From Chamaesiphon sp031376885 (GTDB lineage: Bacteria; Cyanobacteriota; Cyanobacteriia; Cyanobacteriales; Chamaesiphonaceae), in assembly GCA_031376885.1 (NCBI GenBank), contig JANMEL010000171.1, positions 1-10,745 on the forward strand: 10,745 nt of DNA, in the 5' to 3' direction. The position numbers were made by a program, and so were the translations under genes. The notes under the pieces are model-generated. The model saw only the letters and a list, made by a program, of their open reading frames with translations, was not told where the DNA came from and did not search any database. Shown piece after piece: positions 1 to 5,326 of this stretch (within the stretch, counting starts at the first letter, position 1; each line of letters begins with the position of its first letter).

Positions 1-63
1 GCGATTCAAACAATCGCCAAGTTTGATATCTATATCTTGGCAGATTCGATCGAGTGCAGGTGA
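1..63 (+). CDS. Possible C-terminal end of an upstream gene (partial)
   Basis: Reading from base 1, one frame is open for 20 codons and stops at TGA 61-63. The translation ends ...KFDIYILADSIECR, which has a protein-like composition. A second plus frame is also open over this short stretch, so openness alone proves little. If real, it is the tail of a gene that begins outside the window, and the hairpins at 142-180 and 191-228 would then lie between two convergent genes. No function can be assigned. Confidence 0.25.
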   Translation, partial: AIQTIAKFDIYILADSIECR

Positions 64-141
64 TATTTAGCAGAATAATTAATTATTTATCCCTAATTCA
101 AATTTGGGATGATGACTCATAGCAATTACTATGCTTGTTAG

Positions 142-180
142 GAGATACCCCCGACTTCTCCAAGAAGTCGGGGGTATCTC
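142..180. repeat. Perfect 18-bp hairpin of the ACCC...CTTCT family
   Basis: Bases 142-159 (GAGATACCCCCGACTTCT) are the exact reverse complement of 163-180, with a three-base loop (CCA). No T run follows on either strand, so this is a strong hairpin but not a textbook intrinsic terminator. It shares the core CCCGACTTCT with the next hairpin. It sits between the possible gene end at 63 and the lipoprotein gene that ends at 260, where it could end transcription from either side or stabilise 3' ends. Confidence 0.8.
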
Positions 181-190
181 TACGCTCGAC

Positions 191-228
191 AAAAAACCCG
201 ACTTCTAGTCCCAGAAGTCGGGTTTTTG
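191..228 (-). terminator. Intrinsic terminator of the 260-1168 lipoprotein gene
   Basis: Bases 192-206 (AAAAACCCGACTTCT) pair exactly with 213-227 across a six-base loop. Read on the minus strand, the hairpin ends in GGGTTTTTT, a GC-rich stem followed by a U run. It lies about 30 bases past the minus-strand stop at 260-262. On the plus strand it likewise ends in GGGTTTTTG, so it can work in both directions. Confidence 0.75.
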
Positions 229-259
229 TGGGATTGTGGATGTTATACTGGCAAAAAGT

Positions 260-1168
260 CTAGCGTCTTCGACCGCTACCAAAGCCAGAACTAGAACGGC
301 TCCGACCGCTGCCAAAACTGCGGCTAGAACCTCCAGAAGGACGAACGGTACGGGATCCATTCTCGGAGCGGTTGAGGTTGCTACTACCGAATCCTGACCC
401 CGTAGAACGAGTGCTTTCTTTTAGTGGATTGGTACGAGTTGTATTGTTGCTACCAAAGCCATTATTCAAGCGTCCAGTGGTGCGTAAAGTTGTGCGATTT
501 GTTACGGCTGGGGGTGGACTATTGTAGCGAGATTGATAACTTTGGACGGCTTGTCCGTAGTTATTACCATAACCACCATAGCCATTCATTCCACCCTGAT
601 TATATACAGGAGGCATATAATATTGAGGTCTGAACAACATATTGCTAATTACACTTCCGGCAATGTTTCCGGCGACAGCACCAGCAAAGGGTTTCCAGAA
701 GCTAGATTCTTGTCTGACTACGACTGTTTCCTTTTCTCCCGTTTGAGGGTTGGTTTTGGATTCAGTGACGTTATGGACGTACTCAATTTTATAGTCTTCG
801 GTTAGGTGGAGGGAGACTTGACCTTTATCTGATTTGAGGTAATTTTTCTCGCCAGCTTTGACTTCTTCGTCTGTTAGTCGCGCCATCTGCAAGTTGGTTG
901 TGCGGTACATTGGCGGCGTACCAGCAGGGGTATTTATCAGCATCAGGTTATATTCGCCATTAGCATCATTATAGCTAGCTTGTTGGACGGGATATTTGCC
1001 ATCAGCGATCGGCTTTTGGTTGGTATTATTGCTGACTGTGGGCGATGCTTGACTGGTGGCTTGAGATGTACGATCTTCACTTTTGGAGCCGCAAGCGACA
1101 GATGTGAAAGACAAGCTCAAAGCCATAAAGATGATGACTAATCGACGGAACATATAGGCTGATTTCAT
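260..1168 (-). CDS. Probable lipoprotein with glycine-zipper segment and Gly/Ser/Arg-rich tail
   Basis: This 302-residue protein of unknown function is probably anchored in an envelope membrane. It begins with Arg-Arg and a hydrophobic segment (residues 8-25). Cys26 in TSVAC is a plausible lipidation site, although Ser at -3 is not the usual Leu. Residues 27-55 are a Ser/Thr/Asn linker, and 57-155 look like a folded polar domain. Residues 161-176 (FAGAVAGNIAGSVISN) have small residues spaced like a glycine zipper and may insert in a membrane. From about 183 the chain is Tyr/Asn/Gly-rich, then Ser/Gly/Arg-rich, ending in GSGRRR, so the tail is strongly basic and probably disordered. The start used is ATG 1168; ATG 1153 (Met6, MFRRL) is an alternative, and neither has a clear Shine-Dalgarno sequence. 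A terminator follows at 191-228. I do not recognise a named family. Confidence 0.8.
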   Translation of the reverse strand: MKSAYMFRRLVIIFMALSLSFTSVACGSKSEDRTSQATSQASPTVSNNTNQKPIADGKYPVQQASYNDANGEYNLMLINTPAGTPPMYRTTNLQMARLTDEEVKAGEKNYLKSDKGQVSLHLTEDYKIEYVHNVTESKTNPQTGEKETVVVRQESSFWKPFAGAVAGNIAGSVISNMLFRPQYYMPPVYNQGGMNGYGGYGNNYGQAVQSYQSRYNSPPPAVTNRTTLRTTGRLNNGFGSNNTTRTNPLKESTRSTGSGFGSSNLNRSENGSRTVRPSGGSSRSFGSGRSRSSSGFGSGRRR

Positions 1169-1216
1169 GACTGTTTCAGTTACTTATTTTAGCTAATTTC
1201 TAGGTCGATCCACAAT

Positions 1217-1333
1217 TCACAATTTTGGTTTCGAGTCTTGGGATCTCCCCAACTGCTCCAGCACAAGATCCGCGTCTTCTGAATCGATCTTAGCCCAGAT
1301 TCGATCGGGAGCAAATGCTGTAAACCGATCGAT
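1217..1333 (-). pseudogene. Coding-like remnant or frameshifted small gene
   Basis: One minus-strand frame is open for 38 codons between TAG (1334-1336) and TGA (1217-1219). Its translation includes FAPDRIWAKIDSEDADLVLE and has a balanced, acidic, protein-like composition. It has no start codon before a GTG at codon 24. In another frame, ATG 1353 opens three bases after the DUF1517-type stop and gives a 54-residue ORF ending at 1189, but that translation is Arg/Ser/Trp/Cys-rich and less convincing. A one- or two-base change in the GATC-rich stretch 1328-1340 could join ATG 1353 to the better frame, giving a protein of about 45 residues. Either a decayed gene or chance would explain this. The rest of 1169-1356 shows nothing else clear. 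Confidence 0.3.
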
Positions 1334-1356
1334 CTAGATCTGGTTAACCGCATCGT

Positions 1357-1956
1357 TTACAAGGGAATTAATTCGGGGAAGTTTTGCAATACTTGATCGT
1401 CTGTCAATTCATCCCCAAATCGAGCGGGAGAGAAGTGGACATATATCGCTCTGAGTCGTTCTTGATAGTGGAGATTAATTAGAGCTTTCAATCCAATTTT
1501 GAGTGCAGACATATCAGCGAGATCCGTTTCGAGACTAGGCTCTGTTCCTTCAAAGGCGACTGTCAACATCACAATTAAATTGCGAGTCGGGGGTAGGGTT
1601 AAGTTTTGTTTGGGGTCATTATTACCACTCAAATCAGGTTCGCTCAAATATCGCCCAGCGGAATCGGTAAACAATTCATTGGCAAAATCCCCCGCGCCGC
1701 CTTCGTCCCAGAATACATCACCTTCGTTCGATGCCGATCGCCAATAGGTATCGTATTGCAAGAGATTTTGACAGACTTCTACTAATCCTTCGCCTACTAT
1801 AGTCAAATCTCCGTCGGATTCGATCGCTTGACGAGCTGCTTGGTTGAGGATTCCCAGCAGGGGTGAGACTTCTTCCCCACCCAGATGGAGAAAAATTCGC
1901 GCCACCACAAATTGGGTTTTGCCACTAAGTTTATTAAACTGGTCGCGTAAGCTCAT
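1357..1956 (-). CDS. DUF1517-type cyanobacterial protein
   Basis: This soluble protein has about 199 residues, no signal peptide and no membrane segment. The C-terminal half resembles the DUF1517 family found in cyanobacteria and plastids: a strand like LIVMLTVAFEG, a polar helix, then YVHFSPARFGDELTDDQVLQ and the ending NFPELIPL. The N-terminal half (FVVARIFLHLGGEEVSPLLG, then VGEGLVEVCQNLLQYD) reads as helices. The biochemical role of the family is not known to me. Two starts are possible: GTG 1989, which gives 210 residues, or ATG 1956. I prefer 1956 because the extra residues (NNPYPYPLSP) are simply the translation of a heptamer repeat and the protein-like sequence begins at MSLRDQF. Neither start has a Shine-Dalgarno sequence. 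The gene follows the hydrolase on the same strand after a gap of about 80-115 bases, so cotranscription is possible. Confidence 0.8.
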   Translation of the reverse strand: MSLRDQFNKLSGKTQFVVARIFLHLGGEEVSPLLGILNQAARQAIESDGDLTIVGEGLVEVCQNLLQYDTYWRSASNEGDVFWDEGGAGDFANELFTDSAGRYLSEPDLSGNNDPKQNLTLPPTRNLIVMLTVAFEGTEPSLETDLADMSALKIGLKALINLHYQERLRAIYVHFSPARFGDELTDDQVLQNFPELIPL

Positions 1957-1980
1957 AGGGGATAGGGGATAGGGGTAGGG
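1955..1980. repeat. Heptamer tandem repeat (ATAGGGG) at a gene start
   Basis: There are three exact ATAGGGG units (1955-1975) followed by a partial TAGGG. Read on the minus strand it is CCCCTAT repeated, and it overlaps the first bases of the preferred ATG of the DUF1517-type gene. Heptameric tandem repeats are a known class of short repeat in cyanobacteria. Here the array fills the place where a ribosome binding site would be expected, or adds residues if the upstream GTG is used. Confidence 0.75.
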
Positions 1981-2070
1981 ATTATTCACGGTGTCATTAG
2001 GATGATTTCAACGACTGAAACACTCACTGTGCTGACTTTTTTACTCTACAGCACTTAACCCCCTTACCCC

Positions 2071-3078
2071 TCACTGGATCCATTCTAAAACACGATTCCA
2101 ACTCCACCAGGGATCGCGATCGTTATTTAATCTTTGACAAGCTAAGTTGCTAATATGCCCCACATGTCCGCCGTGGGGAGTAAGGATGAGATCGATGTTC
2201 GATCGACCTCGAACGATATCCTCCAAGTCACCAACTAAAGTAGGATCGAAGAGCGGATCGTCAGCGGCATAAATAATCAACGTTGGTTTGGTAAGTTTGT
2301 CAAGAAAATAAAGCGGACTCGTAGCGGCGTAATAATCCTGCACTGTCTCAAACCCAAGTCGGGGAATGACTAACTCTCGATCGAATCCCCAGATAGTAGT
2401 AGCACGTTCGATGGCTTGTGAATCTATTTCTGTTGGATGATGGTGATGGAGTCCCCAGGCTAATTTTCGTAGCTCTTTGGCGATCGAGCGTTCTAGATAT
2501 TTGCCAATGGGATGCGCCATCAGGTATGTTAGGGATCGATCGGATTCCAGACTCGGACAAATGACCGCACCGCCAGCAATTTCGGGGACATTCTCCCCCG
2601 CCTTGATGCCCCACAGAGCCAGTTGACCGCCCAAAGAGTACCCAAGTAACCACATCGGCGCGGGACAGCCTAGCTGAACCGATTGGCGGGCAATCTGAAC
2701 AAAATCTTCACCCTCATGGATACCATCAGAAGTCAGTTGCGGCGAAAGTTCGGCTGTCTTGCCATGTGCTCGCCAGTCAAACATCACCACTGCATAACCA
2801 CAGGCATAGGCTTTCCGCCCCAAAATTCTTAAAAACCACTGATTTTCGAGGGTTCCAGTGATGCCATAGGTAGCAACAATCGTTCCTTTCGGTGCGGGGG
2901 GAATCGCCACAATCCCAAAGATCGGTACGCCACCATCGCCAGTAAAGATATGTTCGCGGTATTGTGGTTCTGGCTCGTGGGTATCTTTTTCCCAGTCTTT
3001 ACTCTTCCCCAGTGCGGTATAGAGTGTCATCGCCAAACCAGATTGCAGCCACCAGGGGGGATTATATTTAGGGTTCAA
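2071..3078 (-). CDS. YheT-type alpha/beta hydrolase
   Basis: This is a 335-residue serine hydrolase of the YheT/EMB8-like (UPF0017) branch of the alpha/beta fold. Its substrates are not established; esters or lipids are the usual suggestion. The nucleophile elbow is GYSLGG, with Ser148. The acid is probably Asp273 or Asp274 in AADDPLF, and the histidine is His305 in GGHVGH. The N-terminal YNPPWWLQSGLAMTLY (residues 5-20) is the lead-in I associate with this branch, so the full-length start matters. That start is TTG 3078: the frame is closed by TGA 21 bases upstream, and the next start, ATG at codon 17, would remove the lead-in. Residues 211-214 are four histidines, preceding a likely lid. 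There is no signal peptide, so it is cytoplasmic. It lies upstream of the DUF1517-type gene on the same strand. Confidence 0.88.
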   Translation of the reverse strand: MNPKYNPPWWLQSGLAMTLYTALGKSKDWEKDTHEPEPQYREHIFTGDGGVPIFGIVAIPPAPKGTIVATYGITGTLENQWFLRILGRKAYACGYAVVMFDWRAHGKTAELSPQLTSDGIHEGEDFVQIARQSVQLGCPAPMWLLGYSLGGQLALWGIKAGENVPEIAGGAVICPSLESDRSLTYLMAHPIGKYLERSIAKELRKLAWGLHHHHPTEIDSQAIERATTIWGFDRELVIPRLGFETVQDYYAATSPLYFLDKLTKPTLIIYAADDPLFDPTLVGDLEDIVRGRSNIDLILTPHGGHVGHISNLACQRLNNDRDPWWSWNRVLEWIQ

Positions 3079-3129
3079 ATCGCTGACTGCTCACAAATTC
3101 AATACTATCTGATACTTTAACAAAGAGTA

Positions 3130-3200
3130 GGGGTTTAAATCCCCCACCTGTTAGGTGGATTGGTTTTTAGGGTGGGGTCTAAATCCCCATCCTAAAAACC
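3130..3200. repeat. Modular intergenic repeat, long copy, with nested hairpins
   Basis: It begins with a near-palindrome, GGGGTTTAAATCCCC (3130-3144), then a 6-bp hairpin (CCACCT 3144-3149 with AGGTGG 3153-3158). A 16-bp stem follows, 3162-3177 with 3185-3200, with one G-T mismatch and a seven-base loop TCTAAAT. The right half, from GGGG at 3174 into the tail, matches 4892-4926 with two differences over 35 bases. It lies between the hydrolase start and the leucine-rich repeat gene end. On the minus strand the big hairpin could help end transcription of the leucine-rich repeat gene, although no T run follows it. Confidence 0.7.
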
Positions 3201-3201
3201 C

Positions 3202-3234
3202 AATTCTCAATTCTCAATTCTCAATTCTCAATTC
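3202..3234. repeat. Heptamer tandem repeat (AATTCTC)
   Basis: Four exact AATTCTC units (3202-3229) are followed by AATTC (3230-3234). The array is the tail of the modular repeat that starts at 3130 and ends 26 bases from the stop of the leucine-rich repeat gene. The second copy of the element has the same kind of tail but with ACTTCTC units. Confidence 0.85.
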
Positions 3235-3260
3235 ATTTAACTATCAAAGGATATTTGCCA

Positions 3261-4277
3261 CTAAAATTTACAGATGGATGCTGGTTTTAGGGGACAAGTT
3301 TTGACAGTCAAAGGATTATTTTCGATGTCGAGCCATGTTATTTTACTCAAGCCTGCTAGGGGATTGAGATCGGTGATTTTATTGTTGCCGATTTCCAGTA
3401 TCTCTAATTCCTTCATCCCAGAAATAGAACTCAGGTCACTAATTTTATTCTTACTAAGTTTTAAATCATACATTTTTTTGAATCCGCCCAAAGTCTGGAT
3501 ATCGCTAATTTGATTATTAGTTAGCATCAGGTTGGTCAAATTACTCAAGCCAGCAATTGGTTTTAGATCGACAATTTGATTGCTACCGAGAAATAGTTGA
3601 GTTAATCCAGTCAATCGAGCGAGTGGTTTCAGATCGATAATTTGATTATTATCTAGTGATAGTATTCCTAGTTGAGTAAGTCCAGCTAGTGATTCGATGT
3701 TCTTAACTTTATTGCTATCGAGATAGATAAGTGTCAGATTAGTCAATCCTACTAGAGACTTTAGATCGTCGATCCGATTGTTACTAAGATTGAGAGTATG
3801 TAAATTTTTTAATCCAGCCAAAGGATTCACATCGACAATTCGATTGTTCGCAAGATAGAGAAAAGTCAACTTATCTAACCCCGCTAGTGGCTTGAGATCG
3901 ACAATTTGAGCTTCACCGAGAGCAAGATTATCTAAATTTGTCAAATTAGCCAGTGGTTTTACATCGGCAATGGGATTATTATTCAGGGTGAGATTCGTCA
4001 AGTTCGTCAAACTAGCTAGCGGCTGAAGATCGACGAGTTTAGTATTAGTAAGATCTAGTTCACTGAGACTTCTAAGTTTAGCATCAGCTTTTTTACAATT
4101 ACTCGTACCAGCTTGTTTTAATAAGATGTCGATCGTTCTTCTTGTATCGATCGGCACAGTTCTTTTCTGTTGACACCATTTCACAAAGCTTTGTGGTTTT
4201 GGCTCTTGGGCAAAGGCTGATGGTAAGACTTGGCTCAAAAATCCGCATGTGGCGAGTAATAGTAATACTTTGTTCAT
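3261..4277 (-). CDS. Exported leucine-rich repeat protein
   Basis: This 338-residue protein has an N-terminal signal peptide: Lys3, then LLLLATCGFL, with likely cleavage after AFA or AFAQ near residues 23-24. A short cap with Cys35 and Cys61 follows. Residues 68-331 are twelve consecutive 22-residue leucine-rich repeats of the internalin/SDS22 type, with no gap or extra residue between them. A typical unit runs LTNLTNLTLNNN then PIADVKPLAN. The chain ends with Cys328 and Cys336, probably a C-terminal cap. Repeats of this kind form a curved solenoid that binds proteins; the partner is unknown. Similar exported leucine-rich proteins with an AGT-x-x-C cap motif are, to my knowledge, common in cyanobacteria. 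ATG 4277 fits the signal peptide, and the Shine-Dalgarno sequence is weak. The gene is divergent from the six-cysteine protein gene at 4432. Confidence 0.88.
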   Translation of the reverse strand: MNKVLLLLATCGFLSQVLPSAFAQEPKPQSFVKWCQQKRTVPIDTRRTIDILLKQAGTSNCKKADAKLRSLSELDLTNTKLVDLQPLASLTNLTNLTLNNNPIADVKPLANLTNLDNLALGEAQIVDLKPLAGLDKLTFLYLANNRIVDVNPLAGLKNLHTLNLSNNRIDDLKSLVGLTNLTLIYLDSNKVKNIESLAGLTQLGILSLDNNQIIDLKPLARLTGLTQLFLGSNQIVDLKPIAGLSNLTNLMLTNNQISDIQTLGGFKKMYDLKLSKNKISDLSSISGMKELEILEIGNNKITDLNPLAGLSKITWLDIENNPLTVKTCPLKPASICKF

Positions 4278-4320
4278 AATGTTAAATAAGGGGTGTGATG
4301 ACGAGCCACTGACGTGAGAA

Positions 4321-4340
4321 GACTTGCGATCGACTTGCGA
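4321..4340. promoter_or_regulatory. Direct repeat in a divergent promoter region (possible operator)
   Basis: GACTTGCGA occurs at 4321-4329 and again at 4332-4340. The two starts are 11 bases apart, about one helical turn, so both copies would face the same side of the DNA. They lie in the 154-base gap between two divergent genes, 44 bases upstream of the leucine-rich repeat ATG and just upstream of the proposed promoter of the 4432 gene. The placement suggests an operator, but GATCG-rich sequence is so common here that chance is possible. Confidence 0.25.
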
Positions 4341-4361
4341 GATCGTCGGTTAGGAAACTTT

Positions 4362-4391
4362 TTAGTTACGCCTCTAGTCAATGGGTATAGA
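4362..4391 (+). promoter_or_regulatory. Candidate promoter of the six-cysteine secreted protein gene
   Basis: TATAGA at 4386-4391 is a good -10 match, with a weak -35 (TTAGTT, 4362-4367) 18 bases upstream. Transcription would start near 4398, giving a leader of about 35 bases before ATG 4432. The region just before the ATG (TTTTCCAAAAACACC) has no Shine-Dalgarno sequence. Confidence 0.3.
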
Positions 4392-4431
4392 AATATAGTA
4401 AGCTTAGATTCAGTTATTTTCCAAAAACACC

Positions 4432-4869
4432 ATGAGATTATTCGCTCGATCTAACTATATCACCCCGATCGCGATCGCAATTGGTGTTGGTTTTTACACT
4501 TTGACTGGTTCTCAGGCGATCGGCTCTGAAAGTGTTTATTTTCAGGTGCCCTCTGGTAATATTCACTGTGGAACTGATGGCACATATTTGGATTGTGAAA
4601 TGGGAACGAATAACGCTAAATTGCCAGCGAAACCAAAAGACTGTAATTTAGATTGGGGAAATAGATTTGTGATGTCGCCAAATGGAGCCGCCGAGCGTGC
4701 ATGTCATGGAGATACTCTCGGTAGAGATCCAAAAAATCCAGTCTTGAGCTATGGTAAAATCTGGCGCAAAAAAGGATTTACTTGTATCTCTAAACCCAGT
4801 GGTTTAACTTGTACAAATGTGGATGGGCGCGGTTGGACTCTGAGTAGAAACAAGCAACAACTTTTCTAG
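4432..4869 (+). CDS. Secreted six-cysteine protein, DUF6636-like
   Basis: This is a 145-residue exported protein of unknown function. The N-terminus has Arg2 and Arg6, a hydrophobic stretch (residues 10-25) and a likely cleavage site near SQA or AIG (28-31). The mature part carries six cysteines: Cys46 (GNIHCG), Cys55 (LDCEMG), Cys71 (KDCNLDWG), Cys91 (RACHGDT), Cys118 (GFTCIS) and Cys127 (GLTCTN). Six suits three disulfides in the periplasm or outside the cell. The order SGNIHC, then DWG, then CHGDT, then LSYG, then GLTCTN and ending LSRNKQQLF agrees with the DUF6636 family as I remember it, and it is full length. The only perfect HIP1 octamer in the window (4471-4478) lies inside the signal peptide codons. 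A modular repeat and a decayed gene fragment follow. The family assignment is from memory of its pattern. Confidence 0.85.
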   Translation: MRLFARSNYITPIAIAIGVGFYTLTGSQAIGSESVYFQVPSGNIHCGTDGTYLDCEMGTNNAKLPAKPKDCNLDWGNRFVMSPNGAAERACHGDTLGRDPKNPVLSYGKIWRKKGFTCISKPSGLTCTNVDGRGWTLSRNKQQLF

Positions 4870-4890
4870 GAAAATTTATTAACAGAGAGC

Positions 4891-4919
4891 AGGGGTTTAA
4901 ATCCCCCTCCTAAAAACCC
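4891..4919. repeat. Modular intergenic repeat, short copy
   Basis: AGGGGTTTAAATCCCC, then CTCCTAAAAACCC, matches the right half of the element at 3130-3200 with two base differences. It lacks the left half and the 16-bp stem, but keeps the GGGG/CCCC near-palindrome around TTTAAA. It starts 22 bases after the stop of the six-cysteine protein gene and runs directly into the heptamer tail. Confidence 0.7.
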
Positions 4920-4965
4920 AATTCTCACTTCTCACTTCTCACTTCTCACTTCTCACTTCTCACTT
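4920..4965. repeat. Heptamer tandem repeat (ACTTCTC)
   Basis: The array is one AATTCTC unit (4920-4926), five exact ACTTCTC units (4927-4961) and a partial ACTT. The first unit equals the unit of the tail at 3202-3234, while every later unit has C in place of A at the second base. The array ends directly at the decayed coding stretch that begins at 4969. Confidence 0.85.
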
Positions 4966-4968
4966 AAC

Positions 4969-5109
4969 TTATGTGAGGTAGTCATAAAATTTACTAAACC
5001 AGGTAGTTTGAAAATCCAGCAAAATGGTACTTGTAATTTTAATCCTGACATATTGACCATGACTGGAACTTACAAAAAAACCAGTACTGCCAAACCAGTT
5101 TTTGAGTAA
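4969..5109 (+). pseudogene. 3' stump of a secreted-protein gene cut by the repeat
   Basis: This frame is open from the end of the heptamer tail to TAA 5107-5109 and gives 46 residues. It begins LCEVVIKFTKPGSLKIQQ, then NGTCNFNPDILTMTGTYKK, and ends AKPVFE. The pair of cysteines, the alternating hydrophobic pattern and the ending GTYKK...KPVF look like the last beta strands of a small exported protein, a pattern I associate with bacterial secreted proteins ending G-T-Y-x-K. No start codon lies between the repeat and the stump, except an internal TTG and a late ATG. The frame is the same one used by the gene at 4432-4869 and stays open through the repeat, but that gene has its own TAG and a complete family-like C-terminus. 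The likely history is loss of the 5' part of a neighbouring gene where the repeat now sits. Confidence 0.5.
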
Positions 5110-5174
5110 GATCGTTTGAAGACCTTAACTTTATTGTCGATCGCGCATCGACAAAGTTTTTAAAAAGTTAGGAC

Positions 5175-5209
5175 ATACCCAAAGGCTTCTTCAAGAAGCC
5201 TTTGGGTAT
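5175..5209. terminator. Perfect 17-bp hairpin between the stump and trmD
   Basis: Bases 5175-5191 (ATACCCAAAGGCTTCTT) are the exact reverse complement of 5193-5209, with one central base, so the real loop would be about five bases. There is no T run after it on the plus strand. It resembles the hairpin at 142-180 (ATACCC outside, CTTCT at the tip) with a different inner stem. It could end transcription coming from 4432 or isolate trmD. Confidence 0.6.
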
Positions 5210-5263
5210 TGCAGCAACAGTCTAGATGCCCTAATCACTCTGGCGATTGCTCCAATGACTCGA

Positions 5264-5294
5264 TTGTCGATCGGACATCGATCTCGACTAAAAT
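5264..5294 (+). promoter_or_regulatory. Candidate promoter of trmD
   Basis: TAAAAT at 5289-5294 matches a -10 box at five of six bases. TTGTCG at 5264-5269 matches a -35 box at four of six bases, but the spacing of 19 is long. Transcription would start near 5301, about 26 bases before ATG 5327. The rest of the 217-base gap before trmD holds only the hairpin. Confidence 0.33.
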
Positions 5295-5326
5295 GAGCGG
5301 ATAAGCTAGCTTCGATCGATTTACTA

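Noticed and set aside
1..41. Inverted repeats GCGATT...AATCGC and GCCAAG...CTTGGC
   Set aside because: The stems are six bases with loops of five and fourteen, they overlap each other, and they lie within a possible coding end. Chance is sufficient.
424..805. Plus-strand frames opposite the first lipoprotein gene
   Set aside because: They are antisense shadows of a gene with a signal sequence and its own terminator, and their translations are not protein-like.
2029..2054. Hairpin GTGCTG...CAGCAC between the hydrolase and DUF1517-type genes
   Set aside because: The stem is only six bases with a fourteen-base loop and no T run after it on the minus strand, so it is too weak to call a terminator.
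3202..4965. Heptamer tails as CRISPR or transposon ends
   Set aside because: The units are 7 bases with no spacers, and there is no transposase or target-site duplication that I can identify.
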